Assembly: GCA_950022655.1 (NCBI GenBank)
Contig: OX465579.1
Span: 52,865,950-52,929,949 of the forward strand
Length of the DNA: 64,000 bases
Direction: 5' to 3'
From: Alentia gelatinosa
Taxonomy: Eukaryota > Annelida > Polychaeta > Phyllodocida > Polynoidae
Made by a program: the position numbers and the translations under genes. Shown in pieces: positions 25,721-37,803 of this stretch (position 1 is the first letter of the stretch; every line of letters begins with the position of its first letter). A model generated the notes under the pieces. That model was not told where the DNA came from. It ran no database searches and saw only the letters and a program-made list of their open reading frames with translations.

Positions 25721-28700
25721 CACTCATACACGGACGGGCAGAGATGAGAAGCAAGGACAAGGGCCCACATCAGCAGGTGCATCACGTCGCCGACGATCTA
25801 GTCACTGTCCATGCACAAAGGCCGTGTTTGTGAGGCAGAGCGGGGTTGGCCCTAAACATACACAATACCCTGAGGAGGTTGTGACGGGAATACAGCCTAC
25901 AAGCGCAAACTGTGTGTGAGAGAGAGAGTGGTGGGGGTAAAACAGAGCCCTCTATGTGTGCATGGGCAGAGGCGGGGAGGACGTGTCACTGATGGGCCTC
26001 TGACTCTGTGTATAGGCTTATTAGTTCTCAATGCCCTTTGTGACGCTAACCTCTCTTCTCTTTTTTAAAGTAAAAAACATAGCTAAAAATGGGTAACCTA
26101 TTTAAAACCCACGCTATTTTTTCCTATGAAAACATCCTATGAGACACCATTTTAGGCAGGGGTAAACTTATGTTTACCCCTGGGTTATTATCATATGACA
26201 TCCACCAATGGTCGAACCATAGATGTGCCCCTGTACTTTATATTTATAGTTAAATTGAAAAGTGACACAGCCCTGCATTGGAATTTATTATTCACTCTCC
26301 AGCCTAACGCTGTTGTGTGCTCTACCTTTATCTATGTTAGTCACGACAATAATGTTAAAAGGGTTGGCACTACTACCTCTCGGTCTGGTATAGATGCACA
26401 GGAACACTCAGGAAATGTTTATTGTGTTTACCTGCTTTCTTTAACCTTTTGACGGGGCCAGAGAATAGAATGGTGGGGATATACCGTCGTCTCAATTACA
26501 GGATTCATCGAAATATCAATCACAACTTAATTCAATGATTCTTGCTGAGATAACAAAATGACACTAAAAGCTGAATACATTTGTACATTATCTATTGTCC
26601 GCTGTGGAAAGCAATGATCTATTACATACCTTGGTCAAAATAATACTCTAATGCTTTATCCGCCCATGAAAAGTAATCGTTTTGAAAGTCTACCCGAATA
26701 AATCATCTATGGGGTAATGTGACAACAAGACAAAAGAAACGCGCGGGTAGATAATGAAGAAAACCGCAAGCATTATACACCTTTGGACCACAATGTCAAT
26801 ATGTATAGAAGCTACAAAGGTAGTTCTTGGCCCGGTTCCTTAAATGTCCCCAGACATTCTTGAGAAAAATATCAAGCTAAGGTTTTCCAAAATTCTTTGA
26901 AGTGAACGGGACCCCACCATCTATCAACTGACTAGCATTTGAATATCTACCGCCTGTATTTCTTGTCATATATTTCTAGCATTATTCCCGTTTGAGACTG
27001 GATTGAGGAAACTCGCAGAGATTATTTGAGGAGCGGGTCTTAGAGCTGGTGTCGTGCAGACTGTTTGGACGAGGCGTGACGTAAGAAATGCATGGCTTCG
27101 ACCACGTCTCATTTACACTCCTCTCTGGTCCTAAGGTGGTGGACAGGTGCCAACCCCCGTGAATACAAGATTTCCCTGAGTGTTCAGACCGGCGGAAGAC
27201 CAGCAGACCACCTGCAGATCCATTGGTGCCACTGCCTCAGATCTCACCTACCATAATCGCCTCTAACTTAAATCCAGTTGTTTTGATATCCAAAATGTTA
27301 TTATAATTATCTTTGAACAAAGATGATAATACACCAGATAACTACTAGTAATTTGTGGCAAACGACGTGCTATTACCTGTTGTTTAACTCTTTACGTTTC
27401 ATACCAAGTGACGACCCATTTTATTGTGCATAACGGGTCCATAAAACCAAATCTTGCAAGACTATTACTACATCTTACCCTGACCGTTTTATACTATCTG
27501 AGTTCAGAGAGGAGAGAGAGAGCACTCTGTCACCTGATCTGTTATGACCTGAGGACAAAATACTCCTTGTTTTCTCGAGTCACGTCCGCGGTGCCCCAAG
27601 CCACAGAGAATGAAGAGGGCCAGAAACATGTCCACTTTCAAGTTTGTCTGTTGGCCCATAGCCCGAGGACGTGAAAGTCTATTATAATATTGTATGAATT
27701 ATAGTCCCAGTATATAGACAGATTAATCGTGCCAAAAGAGTCGGCCCGCTTCAGTGTTAGGTGAGCTGTGTCATGTATGGACTTTACCTGTGTAGTTTCA
27801 TAGACTATTGTGTGTTAAGAGAATATGCGTTATTAACTAGAATGTTGCCATGGTTAGTATTCTCCAGCCTTCAACTAATATCAAAGTTCACTCTATGTGT
27901 TCAAATATGTATACACCAAATAGATCCCATGTATCAACCATACTCAAAATACTAATACCATTCAGAGTATTAACTCATAATGTATACTCTATTACAATGT
28001 TAGACCACGGCCTATGTGCTAAACCTATCCACCCTACACCTCGTCATACTCATCACCCTAAGAGTAGACAGTATCTAACTGAAGATTGCAATCTCTGATT
28101 GCATTGTCATTCAGAAGTTGCCACAGGCATGTGGAATTTTTAGGACGTTACTGCGCCCATCCCCCTCCATCACTGAGGCGTACATAATGAGGGCCACTCA
28201 CCTCAGGTTCAGAGAGGTGGGGGACATTAATCCAGGTAAAGTTACCCCTCTCAGCCAAAGTCATGCCCTACCCGCGACTCTCACAATCACCTTCAACACC
28301 ATTCCCCTAAACCCCATCTTGTGTTGTAGTTCTTGGTCTTGCCTGCCAAAGCGAGGGTATTTTTCTTGGCTCGTTGAGGCAGGTTGGTGTCAGCTGCCTG
28401 GGAGCAGTTTTTAGATCCAGTGGCCGACGGGTCGGGGGATCGGCGTGTTGGCGGGGAGGGTGGGGATGACGGCCTGGGATAGTGTGGTTGGAAGAGAAGG
28501 GAGGAGTTGGGCAGGGATGGAATATGGGATGGTCAAGACAGGCTGTTGGCATCAAGAATGTCTGCATAGGCCCATTTGGTTAAGGGAAAGAGAAAGTATG
28601 ATGGTTTGGTGGGCTGTCCAGTAAGGGAGATTAGAAGGATGGTGGGCTCTGTTTGTTTGTTTGGTTTGATTTCACGTCCAGTCAACCATTATAGGTCCTT

Positions 28701-28785
28701 ACCAGAATATATGTGATGAATTCAGGTAGAAATCTCACCCCTACACGTTTATCAAGGTGAGAGTTATTTTACTTCCCACACCATG
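25721..28785. other. No gene seen
   Basis: No gene. A small perfect palindrome, AGGGGTAAAC-TTAT-GTTTACCCCT, lies at 26,158-26,181. ORFs of up to 98 aa (28,118-28,567) overlap on both strands and have no motif. Confidence 0.5.
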
Positions 28786-28789
28786 GTAT

Positions 28790-29310
28790 GAGAAAGATTG
28801 GCCTTTGATGTAGCAGGGATGGTAGGGTGATTAGACTAACAATGAGTATGGCTGGATGGGCTGGCCGATTCAAGAGATTGCTGAGCTAACTGTGCTGGGA
28901 ATGTGACTTGGTGGGCTGCCTGGTAGGTGACATGGCCGGGCGTGCTGACCAGCGATGTAGATGATATGACCGGAAAAGCTCAGCACAGGAGGGCTAATTG
29001 GTCTAGGGGGCTGGCTAGCCTGGGAAAGTTGAACGGTCTGGTAGGTATAAAGGTGTTATAGCTGGGAGAGTTTACAAGGTTGGTACACATTTATTATGAT
29101 CAGATAGGCCTTTTGGCCTGGTAGGTGTGGCAGGGTTGAACTGCCTGTTGGGTGTGATGACATACCGGTACTGACTAGGAGGGCTGACCAGTATAGTTGG
29201 GGGGGGGGGGGGGGTTACTGGCCTGGTGATAACTGAGAGGGCTGACTGGCCTGGTAGGGCTGGATGGCCTGGTAGGTGTGATGGCTGTCCGGCCTGAGAC
29301 GGCTGATCTG
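28790..29310. repeat. Degenerate GGCCTGGTAGGTGTGATG minisatellite
   Basis: Many variants of GGGCTGACTGGCCTGGTAGG and GGTGTGATGG recur with irregular 25-45-bp spacing. A G-run lies at 29,201-29,213. The array is strand-asymmetric (G-rich on plus). Confidence 0.65.
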
Positions 29311-30294
29311 CTATGGGTCATGGCTGAGTGCGCCAGGTGACAGCTGCCAGCAGTCCGTGGGAGAACTGCCGCGACTTGGATCAGGGAGGGCGACCACCTG
29401 TATTTGTCTGGTACCAGTTGTAAAACAACTTTTACCGATAATAATCTGTCATAATATGACGACAACTCTAACTCTTTTGTAGCACAGACTGTCCTGTAAG
29501 ACCTGGTAGGGGACAGCAATGTGTAAGCCCTACCACGTTCACCGTGTCGACGAGACACCAGTACTGACAACACTTCTCGTCATCACTTGTTGAGCGGTAA
29601 GACGCCGACCTACCTTGTCTAGCACGATTTGTCCGGTCGTGTGTGTTCCACTCTTCTCCACGATCTCCTGACACGTACCCGTTCAGGGCTTCAGCTCCTG
29701 TACTATAACAGAGTCCTTGTCCCGTGCGTTTGAACCGCGTTTTTCGACCACAATCCGAGTCTTTTCGGTGGCTAACCCACACACTGCCTGTACAGGCCCT
29801 GGCATAAAACCACCTTCCTGGCCGCCGTTCTAAACACCGCAGTCAGCGTGACCCACTTTATGGCCCCGTACACACTGGCTTGACCTACTTACAGGAGGCC
29901 GGAGGAGGACCAAGTGTGTACAGTGTGTACGGCCCGACCCACGAGTCGGGGGAAGGTAGGCGTGTGCAGTGTTGATCTCCTGTGTTCGCCCAGAAACAGG
30001 GCAGGATTATTATAAAGCGTAACGTGGAGGCATTTGATACAACAAGCGGCTCTTTGTTTACGTCTGAAGACGATAATAGCTGAGACCCTCGCCAAGGTCT
30101 GGCACAGGGAAGGGTGGGGAGAGGAATGGACCATTTGGCCATTTTGGATGAGCGGTTTGCAGGGTTTTGTACAGGTCGTATGATCCGGAGGTCCATTTAA
30201 TGGATGCTAGCTTTCAATGTTGACATTGATGGCTGAAATTCACGTTTCCATTTTTAGAAAATAAAATGTTTTCTCCTAGTTTAATATTGACAAA
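29311..30294. other. No gene seen
   Basis: Minus-strand ORFs of 103-132 aa (29,175-29,782 and 29,885-30,196) overlap each other in different frames. They have no recognisable domain and partly read the minisatellite. Confidence 0.45.
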
Positions 30295-30370
30295 TACAGT
30301 AAAACACCGCTTCTGGGAAACCTCGCTTGAGGGAACACCCCGCTTAACTGGACACTGCTCGGAACAGACA
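30295..30370. mobile_element. Fragment of a pogo-like element end
   Basis: ATACAGTAAAACACCGCTTCTGGGAAAC, then TCGCTTGAGGGAACACC and CCCCGCTTAACTGGACAC, resembles the termini of the MITE at 1,289-1,430. No matching opposite end was found, so this is probably a fragment. Confidence 0.4.
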
Positions 30371-30799
30371 TTTGTAGCGCGTCGTTGTATGTCGGGGTGT
30401 ATAGATGACACTTTAAACGGGAAATCATATAAAATAATCAATGAAAAATTATGAAATTTTCAGAATACCTAGAATATACAATGGTAATGCGGTTCTGCAA
30501 AAATGGTGAAATTTGATAGTAGATAAGGGTCTCAACTCGATCATTTTATACTTTAACTCATAACTGTTTTTTTTTCCTTTAGATATTATTATGAGATATC
30601 ATACAATATCGTTTTATATCTACGGATAAAATATCAATATTAAGTATGCATTATTTCTAGAATTATAAAGGAAATATGGTTGATTACACTGGTTGCATCG
30701 TGAGCTATATCGGGGTGTTTTTTCATGCACCCTCCCAATTCACCTCTTGCACATAAGCGTGGCGCGGCGATCGCCGTGGTAACGGGTTTCGCTGGTTCT

Positions 30800-31236
30800 A
30801 TGTATCTGATAAAGTACCAGCCGCACACCAGCGAAATTTCCACAATCCAGAACGAGGCGAGCACTGCCAGAGTGACGCCAACACTGCAGCAATCGCCTAA
30901 TACCACTATGATAATGAAAATATAAATTGTTCTTCTGTCATGAATAAACAGCCGATTTTTACAATTAAAACATTCTTAGAAAGCTGAGGCTTCAGCCTAT
31001 CTGTAGGTATATATATGATATACCTGTATTATGTCTATGATTTCCTGTAATAGATTGAACATCAGAATTGTTTAGGTAAAAAAACACAAACATGTTACCT
31101 TCCTGCCTTCACAGTGATTTAATGAAAATCTATCGCGATGACATCCTACCTTCTTAGGAATTTCAAGACGATTAAAATGATACCAATATCACCAGGTTGT
31201 GATAGATATTCACAGAGGTAATGGACTAATAATGTA
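30800..31236. repeat. Inverted duplication, left arm
   Basis: The reverse complement of this arm matches 31,856-32,250 over ~400 bp with scattered substitutions. Shared words include ATGACAGAAGA.CAAT, TATTAGGCG.TTGCTGCAGTGT and TTTCATTAAATCACTG. On the minus strand the outer part (30,753-30,906) could be an exon: a TTAG acceptor-like site, a hydrophobic open segment and an AG|GTGAAT donor-like site. This is not established. Confidence 0.8.
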
Positions 31237-31855
31237 TCAGTTAATTGTCAGGAGAATTTGTCAGCAGATATCCCCTGTTCAAGCCATCACAGGAAATCTT
31301 AGCTAAGGCATAGGTATATGATATTTATTATCCATCGTATACAAATTCCCCATTGAAAATGTATGGGGACTCAGTAAACCACGACCCATTATATAAAACC
31401 TGTCAGATACCATAACTGTGGTATACTGTTTCAAACCTGTGGTATACGGCCTCAAAACCATGGTATATGGGAAAAATAGTCCCTTTTTGCTATAGAGCAA
31501 AGAAATAGTTCCTAATGTTACACCCGTGAATATGGCAATTACTCGGTTTAATTTATTCGAAAAGATGGATAATAAATGCAACAAACGATGATTTTGTGGA
31601 CAGGCAGCCCTGTAAACCACTTGCGGTTGACCTCGTAATACACTCGCTGGCGCTCGTGTATTACTACGCGACAACCTCTCGTGGTTTACGACCGCCTGTC
31701 TACAAAACCATCGATTATTGTCTATGTATACCAACAAATAGACCAGATTTCTAGCTTTCGAACAATGGTTTATTTATAAACATTGGCCTGTTATCTACAA
31801 CGATAGAACAATTTGCATTTTCCGAGTTGGAAAAAAATAGGTGTCAGACCCAATG
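31237..31855. other. Spacer of the inverted duplication
   Basis: Contains three variants of AACCTGTGGTATACGGCCT (31,400-31,470) and the hairpin at 31,586-31,713. The 144-aa minus-strand ORF (31,303-31,737) reads through the repeats and the hairpin and is not considered a gene. Confidence 0.6.
31586..31713. repeat. Long hairpin with GCGTAGTAAT core
   Basis: CGATGATTTTGTGGACAGGC pairs with GCCTGTCTACAAAACCATCG. GTAAACCAC pairs with GTGGTTTAC. CTCGTAATACAC pairs with GTGTATTACTACG. The loop is CGCTGGCGCTCG-like. The minus strand near the tip reads CGCGTAGTAATACAC, the core shared with the hairpins at 10.6, 12.4 and 18.2 kb. Confidence 0.88.
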
Positions 31856-32250
31856 CTCCATTATCTCAGGAAATATCTATCAAAGCCTGGCAATATTGGT
31901 ATCATAGTAATCCTCCTGAAATACCTAAAAAGATAGGATGTTTATTTTTATAGGTCATCGCGACAGATTTTTCATTAAATCACTGGGAAAACTGGGAAAA
32001 CATTTTACCTAAAAACAATTCCAATGTTCAGTCTATGACAGGAAACCTTACTCATAACACAGGTATATTATATATATATATCAACAGGTAGGTCTAAATC
32101 TCAGCCTTTTAACAATGCTTTAATTATAAAATTCGGCCGTTTATTTATGACAGAAGAGCAATATATTTTTTTTCATTATAGTATTAGGCGTTTGCTGCAG
32201 TGTGGGTGCTACATGCCAGAGCCTATCGCCTCGTTCTGGTGTGACTTACA
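31856..32250. repeat. Inverted duplication, right arm
   Basis: Homologous in reverse complement to 30,800-31,236. The similarity continues through the GGCG.TTGCTGCAGTGT word at 32,188 and fades near 32,250. Confidence 0.8.
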
Positions 32251-32299
32251 GGTCGGCCATTACAAAATGGTGCCAGTGTGAAGAGGGTCTATACATAAC

Positions 32300-32409
32300 A
32301 ACGCGCACCGACGCGAGCCCACGCAAACCGATACGCTACGATATGCCTCCCGACGCGCTACGATATGGTCATTTTGTATCGGCTCGCGTCGGCTCGCGTC
32401 GGCGTTGGT
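32300..32409. repeat. GC-rich palindrome
   Basis: The left arm, 32,300-32,334 (ACCGACGCGAGCC...CCGATAC), pairs with 32,376-32,409 (GTATCGG...CTCGCGTCGG). The intervening spacer has a direct repeat, CGCTACGATATG. The arms are rich in CGCG in otherwise AT-rich DNA. Confidence 0.75.
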
Positions 32410-32990
32410 GGGTGCCCAGTCATACTATATGTATACTGGCATAATTTACAATGCGAATTTACTACCTGCTGCTCTTTTTACAGTCAGAATAAGTTACTAC
32501 ATACCTATGCAGTAATTTACAGTTGTTCCCAGTGTCAGAGAACAGATTTCAAGTGCAAAATATGATTGACTGCTGTTTGCCAATTGGGAAGTTTATAATT
32601 CTCCTTTGTTGAATACTACAGTGCATAAATACAGGTTGCTCTAGTCATATACACTGATAACCTAGTGAAAGCATGTCGGAAATCAATTAAATATTCCTTA
32701 AAGAAAGCAGATGAGGATGCCTGAATGTCTGAAAAGCCAGGGAACTCCTGTATTGTTTCCCCCAGAACCGATGCCTTAAAATTTTCATATCACCACTTCT
32801 CTTCTCTTAATATGAATAGCTATCATATCTAATATAACAATATTATTTCAGAGATGAAAGTTGGAATGGGGAAAAGTCACAAATAAAAAATCCTAATCCT
32901 GACCCTAACAAGCGTTTGCTCTAGTGGCCGGTGTACCAAAGCGAGTGCCATCCAAAAAGATTGGAAGTGTTCAGAAGTGGTCTACATCTA
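32410..32990. other. No gene seen
   Basis: AT-rich, with no coding or repeat signature recognised. Confidence 0.55.
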
Positions 32991-32995
32991 TGGTT

Positions 32996-33484
32996 ACTGG
33001 AGAACTCGACCCGAAACGAACTCGACCCGTAGTTGTCAGGAGAACTCGACCCGTTTTGGAGAAATCGATTGGAGAACTCGACCCGTTTCAGATCCTTATG
33101 AATAAGACATTTTCATATAGAAGGAAAGGTCTGACTAGTTAGGGATAGGTTTAAGGTTAGAGTTAAGGATAGGATTAAGGTTAGGGATAGGGTTAGGGTT
33201 TGAGTTAGGATTAGAAAAAGGGTTAGGGAAAGGGTTAGGGTTAGGGAAAGGGTTAGGGTTAAGGTTAAGGTTAAGGTTAAGGTTGGTGGTAGGGATAGGG
33301 TTAGGGTTAGGGATAGGATTGGTTTTCTGTTTGTTTTCTTCCCCAGAGAAGGCCAAATTTGACGCCAAGATAATATGCCTACTACTCAGTATAGTATCTA
33401 TCCACAGTCAGACACTTGAGTTGAGATTTAAAACGGCTCGAGTTCGTTACGGGTCGAGTTTGTTATGGGTCGAGTTCTCCAGTA
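32996..33484. mobile_element. Inverted-repeat element with internal TTAGGG-like array (copy 1)
   Basis: The left end, TACTGGAGAACTCGACCCG, and the right end, CGGGTCGAGTTCTCCAGTA, are inverted repeats. Each holds several GAACTCGACCCG words. Between them 33,140-33,325 is a degenerate TTAGGG/AAGGTTAGGGATAGGG array. No ORF with a recognisable domain is present; the N/P/L-rich ORF at 33,135 translates the array. This is a MITE-like structure by architecture. Confidence 0.75.
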
Positions 33485-33504
33485 TTCGAATCTACAGGTG
33501 GTTA

Positions 33505-34112
33505 CTGGAGAACCTGACCCGAAACAAACTCGACCCGTAATTGTCCAGAGAACTTGACCCGTTTAGGAGGATTCAATTGGAGAACTCGACCCGTTTCAGA
33601 TACTTATGATTAAGATATTTTCATATAGAATGAAAGGTCTGACTAGTAAGGGATAGGGTTAAGGTTAGGGATAGGGTTAGGGATAGGATTAGGTATAGGG
33701 TTAGGGTTAGGGAAAGGGTTAGGGATAGGGTTAGGGTTAGGGATAGGGGTTGGGTTAGGAGAAGGGTTAGGGAAAGGGTTAAGGTTCGGAATAGGGATAG
33801 GGTTAGGTATGGGGTTCGGGTTAGGGTTAAGGTTAGGGAGAAGGTTAGGGATAGGGTTAGGGTTAAATTAGGAAGGATTTTGTTTGTTTTCTTCTCCATA
33901 GAAGACCAAATTTGAAGCCAAGAAAACATATTTACCACTAAATATAGTATTTATCCACCGTTGAGAAACTTGAATTGAGAAGATTAAAACGGGTCGAGTT
34001 CGTTACGGGTCGAGTTCTTAAAACGGGTCGAGTTCTTAAAACGGGTCGAGTTCGTTACGGGTCGATTTTTTTTTACGGCTCGAGTTCGTTATGGGTCGAT
34101 TTCTCCAGTATT
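33505..34112. mobile_element. Inverted-repeat element with internal TTAGGG-like array (copy 2)
   Basis: A second, longer copy of the preceding element in direct tandem. The same order of words recurs: TACTGGAGAAC, CTCGACCCGTAATTGTC, TTTTCATATAGAA.GAAAGG. A TTAGGG-like array lies at 33,645-33,870, then multiple CGGGTCGAGTTC words, ending in TTTCTCCAGTA. The two copies are separated by ~20 bp. Confidence 0.75.
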
Positions 34113-37100
34113 CCTACAGGTTACTAGCTACTTGGGGTGCCAGCTAGGCAAGGCCACTCACTATCCAGGCTGGAAGCCCACACCTCTCCAGTCAAGCTTT
34201 ATGATCAATCATATGGGTATGGAGAGGAGCAGGCTTCCAGCAGGTCCACTAGCTGGCGACAATGGCCTTGGATTGATAGTGCCTTCTGTTAGGGGGGTAT
34301 TGCTTCTGTGAAGATATTGATGATTCTGTGCAATCTTCATCAAAATCCCGAAATATCAGATTTCCATCATTTGCTGGAAAAGTTGCATCCCTGATTAAGG
34401 GTTAGAACATTAGCAAAAATCTTTCAACTAGAGATACTTGGAGCATCAACGCACACTGTCATAATAGAAACTTATAGAACCAGTTTGCATTGTGCTTCAT
34501 GCAATCATTCATCAAGCTTTGGCATGTACCCATATGCTTAACCTTATACCAACACTAAGTATTGGGTTGGAAAGTTGAACTCATCACACAACAACCTTGC
34601 TCTGAACATGGAGGTGGGGAATCCCAAAAGTGACAGCAGGAAAGGCATTGTGCTGGAGTTTGAAATTTGTCGCAACCCTTACATGAGGCTATGACCATTG
34701 GGTCGCCAAATTAGATTTCAAATGGCTTTGTCAGGTTAGGTAAATTGGCTGTACCATCTGGCCGAATTCTCGGCCGAAATATGACAGTATCTGAATTACT
34801 ATTCGGATAATATTGGTGTGATGAAATACCATAACCTGGTGAGATCGGTGCTGTTGGCTGTCATTGGCCGCACATTTCCATTATCCTTTGACTATTCGGA
34901 GTGTGCCGATTCTAGTGCACCTGTTTTCTGTTAGGTTTCTTTACTGGTGGTGTTCTCTGGTTTCCGATTGCAACATCCTCAGAGCTGTGACCTTGACCCC
35001 TTGGCATGTTTACAGAGAGTGTCTATTTGAAGGTAGGTGGTGTTTTTGAGGTGAATAAAGGGTGTGTATAATGATTATTTTGAGAAATAAATGTTAGATT
35101 GATACGATCTCTATGGAGAGCATTGCATATCTAGGAGTCGTTAACAACAGGGCTAGATGGTGCATGACATCCTGAGTAATATGTACGGGAAAACCCTAAG
35201 TCAAGGATTCTGGGTATGTTCCGTTAAGGTGATCATAGGATTTGGATGCCATTTTCTAAGATTGTGGGCCGGCAGGTGACTAAAGCCTGCTTGGCACGTA
35301 TGACATGGAAGTATTGATTAGTGAATCGACTGACATCAGCATTTGGAGAGTTCTGGAAGCATAAGAGGGGATAAAAGGCGACAAACTTTTTGCATCACGC
35401 CTCACCCGAATGTGATCACAGTGAGGGTTATCGGCTCATGGTCAAAAATAAGGACAGGTGATCAGACGATGAGCAGGCCACGGGACAGCTAGATATAGGC
35501 TCAAAGAGATTAGCAGTCAACAGTACTTGGCTCGAGGGCAGTGATCACAATGCAGAACAGAGTTGAGTCTGGGACGAACTCTAGTAGGTGCGGTTCAGGG
35601 AACAGGCAGTTCACATGCATCATGAGCGGCAGGAATCAATCAGGGATTGGTTTGTCAGGTGAGCATAATGAGGAGCAGCTGATTCACATCTTAAGATAGT
35701 GAGCTACATCTAATCGATAGATGATAGGGTCTTCTGGAGGTGTGAGCATCAGGACGGGGAACTGGGTTCAGGTAATGGCCACCAAGTTAGAGACAGAGAG
35801 AAATGACTAGAAGAATTTGGCGTTTATCTGCTGCTATTAAAGTATGACCAAATTAGTCAGAGAAGGAGCAGCGACAACAGCCTCCCCAGTATGGAGGAGG
35901 TTATCATGGTTGCAGCGTGAAAGTGACACCTGCGAGTCATAAATCCATTCGTGGAGTCATTCAGATAGTCATTCAGATAGTTTTAAAAAATTAGCACCAG
36001 CGTGTGCAATACACATACATAACCTCAACGCTCATCCTTATTTACCGTTATCATTCGGTTAACTGCAGCATTCAGCGGAAAATTGACAAGCAGTCATCGT
36101 TCCCGTAGATATCCTAACATCGCGGCACTCTGCATTGCTTCTACACTGGGTTTTGTACAGCCAGTGCTGCACAGTATATGGAGACGCATTCGACATGGCC
36201 CCTATCGAATGAACGGGGCATGAGCGAAGCACAATAATGCCACAAACTTCCATCAGACAGCATCGAAGAACAACTGCCCGTCTCAGTAGAAGCGGTCCCT
36301 GAATGCCTGCTGGGCGCCATGTGGTACTTTTGTGAAACATTCCCCCCCCCCCTACTTTTTGCTTCAAGCTGACGTTGTGTCAAAACTAGAGTTCTTTTGC
36401 TCGCCGCATATGAGCATATATAACAGAGCTGAGAAGGCTTCCCTGTTCCAACCGGCTTACTGAACGGCACCAAATGGGCGCTGTGTTAGGTGCTCGCTCC
36501 ACCGGGTTGGTGCTTAAGAGAGGCCAGAGTCAAACTTAGTGCTATCATACTCTCAATCTCATTTTCTTTGCCAATAGGAATATAATAATGATAATTATAT
36601 TTAACTGCCACGTAATGTGATGCAAAGCTGTTGTTAAATTAGATATGGCTTCTTGCCAGAAATTGAACCTACTGATTGTGATGATTACCATTGTCGTCAT
36701 TGGCAAGTCATAGTATTAGGCTATATTGAAAAAAAAGAGCCCCGAGAAGAGTGATATCAACATCACAGAGATCACTCGACAATACCTCGCCACATTTACA
36801 CCACAGATAGATATACATCAGTTTTAAGCCTAATTGCTCTGAATCTGGCGCTCATTAGACTCTTCGTATTTTAATCACATGTAATTTATTGGTCAGACTA
36901 ATTACATTGACTGGCCATTGTGTGTCACAAACATCACTCTTAGTAGCATCCTACAACACAGGAATATCCTACAATTCACAATCTAGTGATTTTAAATATT
37001 GATAATCATCATAATCTCACCCCTGCTACAAGTTTAGCCATATGAATAACATTAAAAAAATCCTCAACGATCACCCCGGTAATGTGAATATACTACGCCA

Positions 37101-37616
37101 TGACTGGGCAGAGCGAATATGATATGATGTCATAGGCAATTGAGCAATCAGCTGCCAGCATTTCAGAGAGAAGACAATACCTCAACATGGAGATTCAAAC
37201 GTCCCTAACTGGATTTGCGAAGAAATTTGAATTATTATGATATTGCAATACTATTCTATTGTCACTGAAACAGGGGGAGGTTAATCTAGCGCCGCACTCG
37301 AATCGTAAAATAAACAGTACTCCACTCATTTGAATGCACCGTAATCATTACTTGGCTTTACCTCGATGACAATCGCAGACCATCCAAACTTGTGAAGTCT
37401 CGGCGTACACAGGCAAGAACCAGGCAACTTGTCTGATATGCCTTTAGCACACTCAAAGTTAATCCGTTGTGGAAAGCCATTCTCTCATACATTTCTGAAT
37501 TCAAAATATTGTCGAATCTTGGTATATTAGAATCTATAATGTATAATATGTTTTAAAGTTATCGTATGTTACTTGCATCATCCAAACTCTGATCCAAACG
37601 GTCATTCTGCTATCTA

Positions 37617-37618
<2 letters not shown>
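34113..37618. other. No gene seen
   Basis: 3.5 kb without a supportable gene. Opposite-frame ORFs at 36,059-36,473 were examined for transposase motifs without success. A C-run lies at 36,343-36,352. Confidence 0.5.

Positions 37619-37664
<46 letters not shown>
37619..37664. repeat. (TA)n microsatellite
   Basis: About 23 TA units just upstream of the TIR element that begins at 37,731. Confidence 0.97.
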
Positions 37665-37666
<2 letters not shown>

Positions 37667-37730
37667 GTAGTACAGAATAACGAATACACCGGAACACAGG
37701 CTGCATGCATGGTATGTAACTCCTAAAATA

Positions 37731-37803
37731 CACTGTAAAAAATTTCCCGTGAATTTTACGGTATTTCCCAGGCAACTGGGGTGCCAGGGAAATACCGTAA
37801 ATT
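37731..37803. repeat. Left TIR with subterminal palindrome
   Basis: The TIR is followed by a palindrome in which TTTTACGGTATTTCCC (37,754-37,769) pairs with GGGAAATACCGTAAA (37,787-37,801). The motif TTTACGGTA also recurs near the right end. Confidence 0.8.

Noticed and set aside
29175..30196. Minus-strand ORFs of 103-132 aa as a host gene
   Set aside because: They overlap in different frames, partly read a minisatellite, and show no domain or clear splice structure.
31303..31737. 144-aa minus-strand ORF
   Set aside because: It reads through a hairpin and three short repeats, so the coding appearance is a repeat artefact.
33140..33870. True telomere
   Set aside because: The repeats are degenerate, interrupted and enclosed in inverted repeats with ordinary sequence on both sides.
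36059..36473. Overlapping minus-strand ORFs as a Tc1/mariner transposase remnant
   Set aside because: Both strands and three frames were translated by eye, and no DD34/35E or HTH pattern was found.
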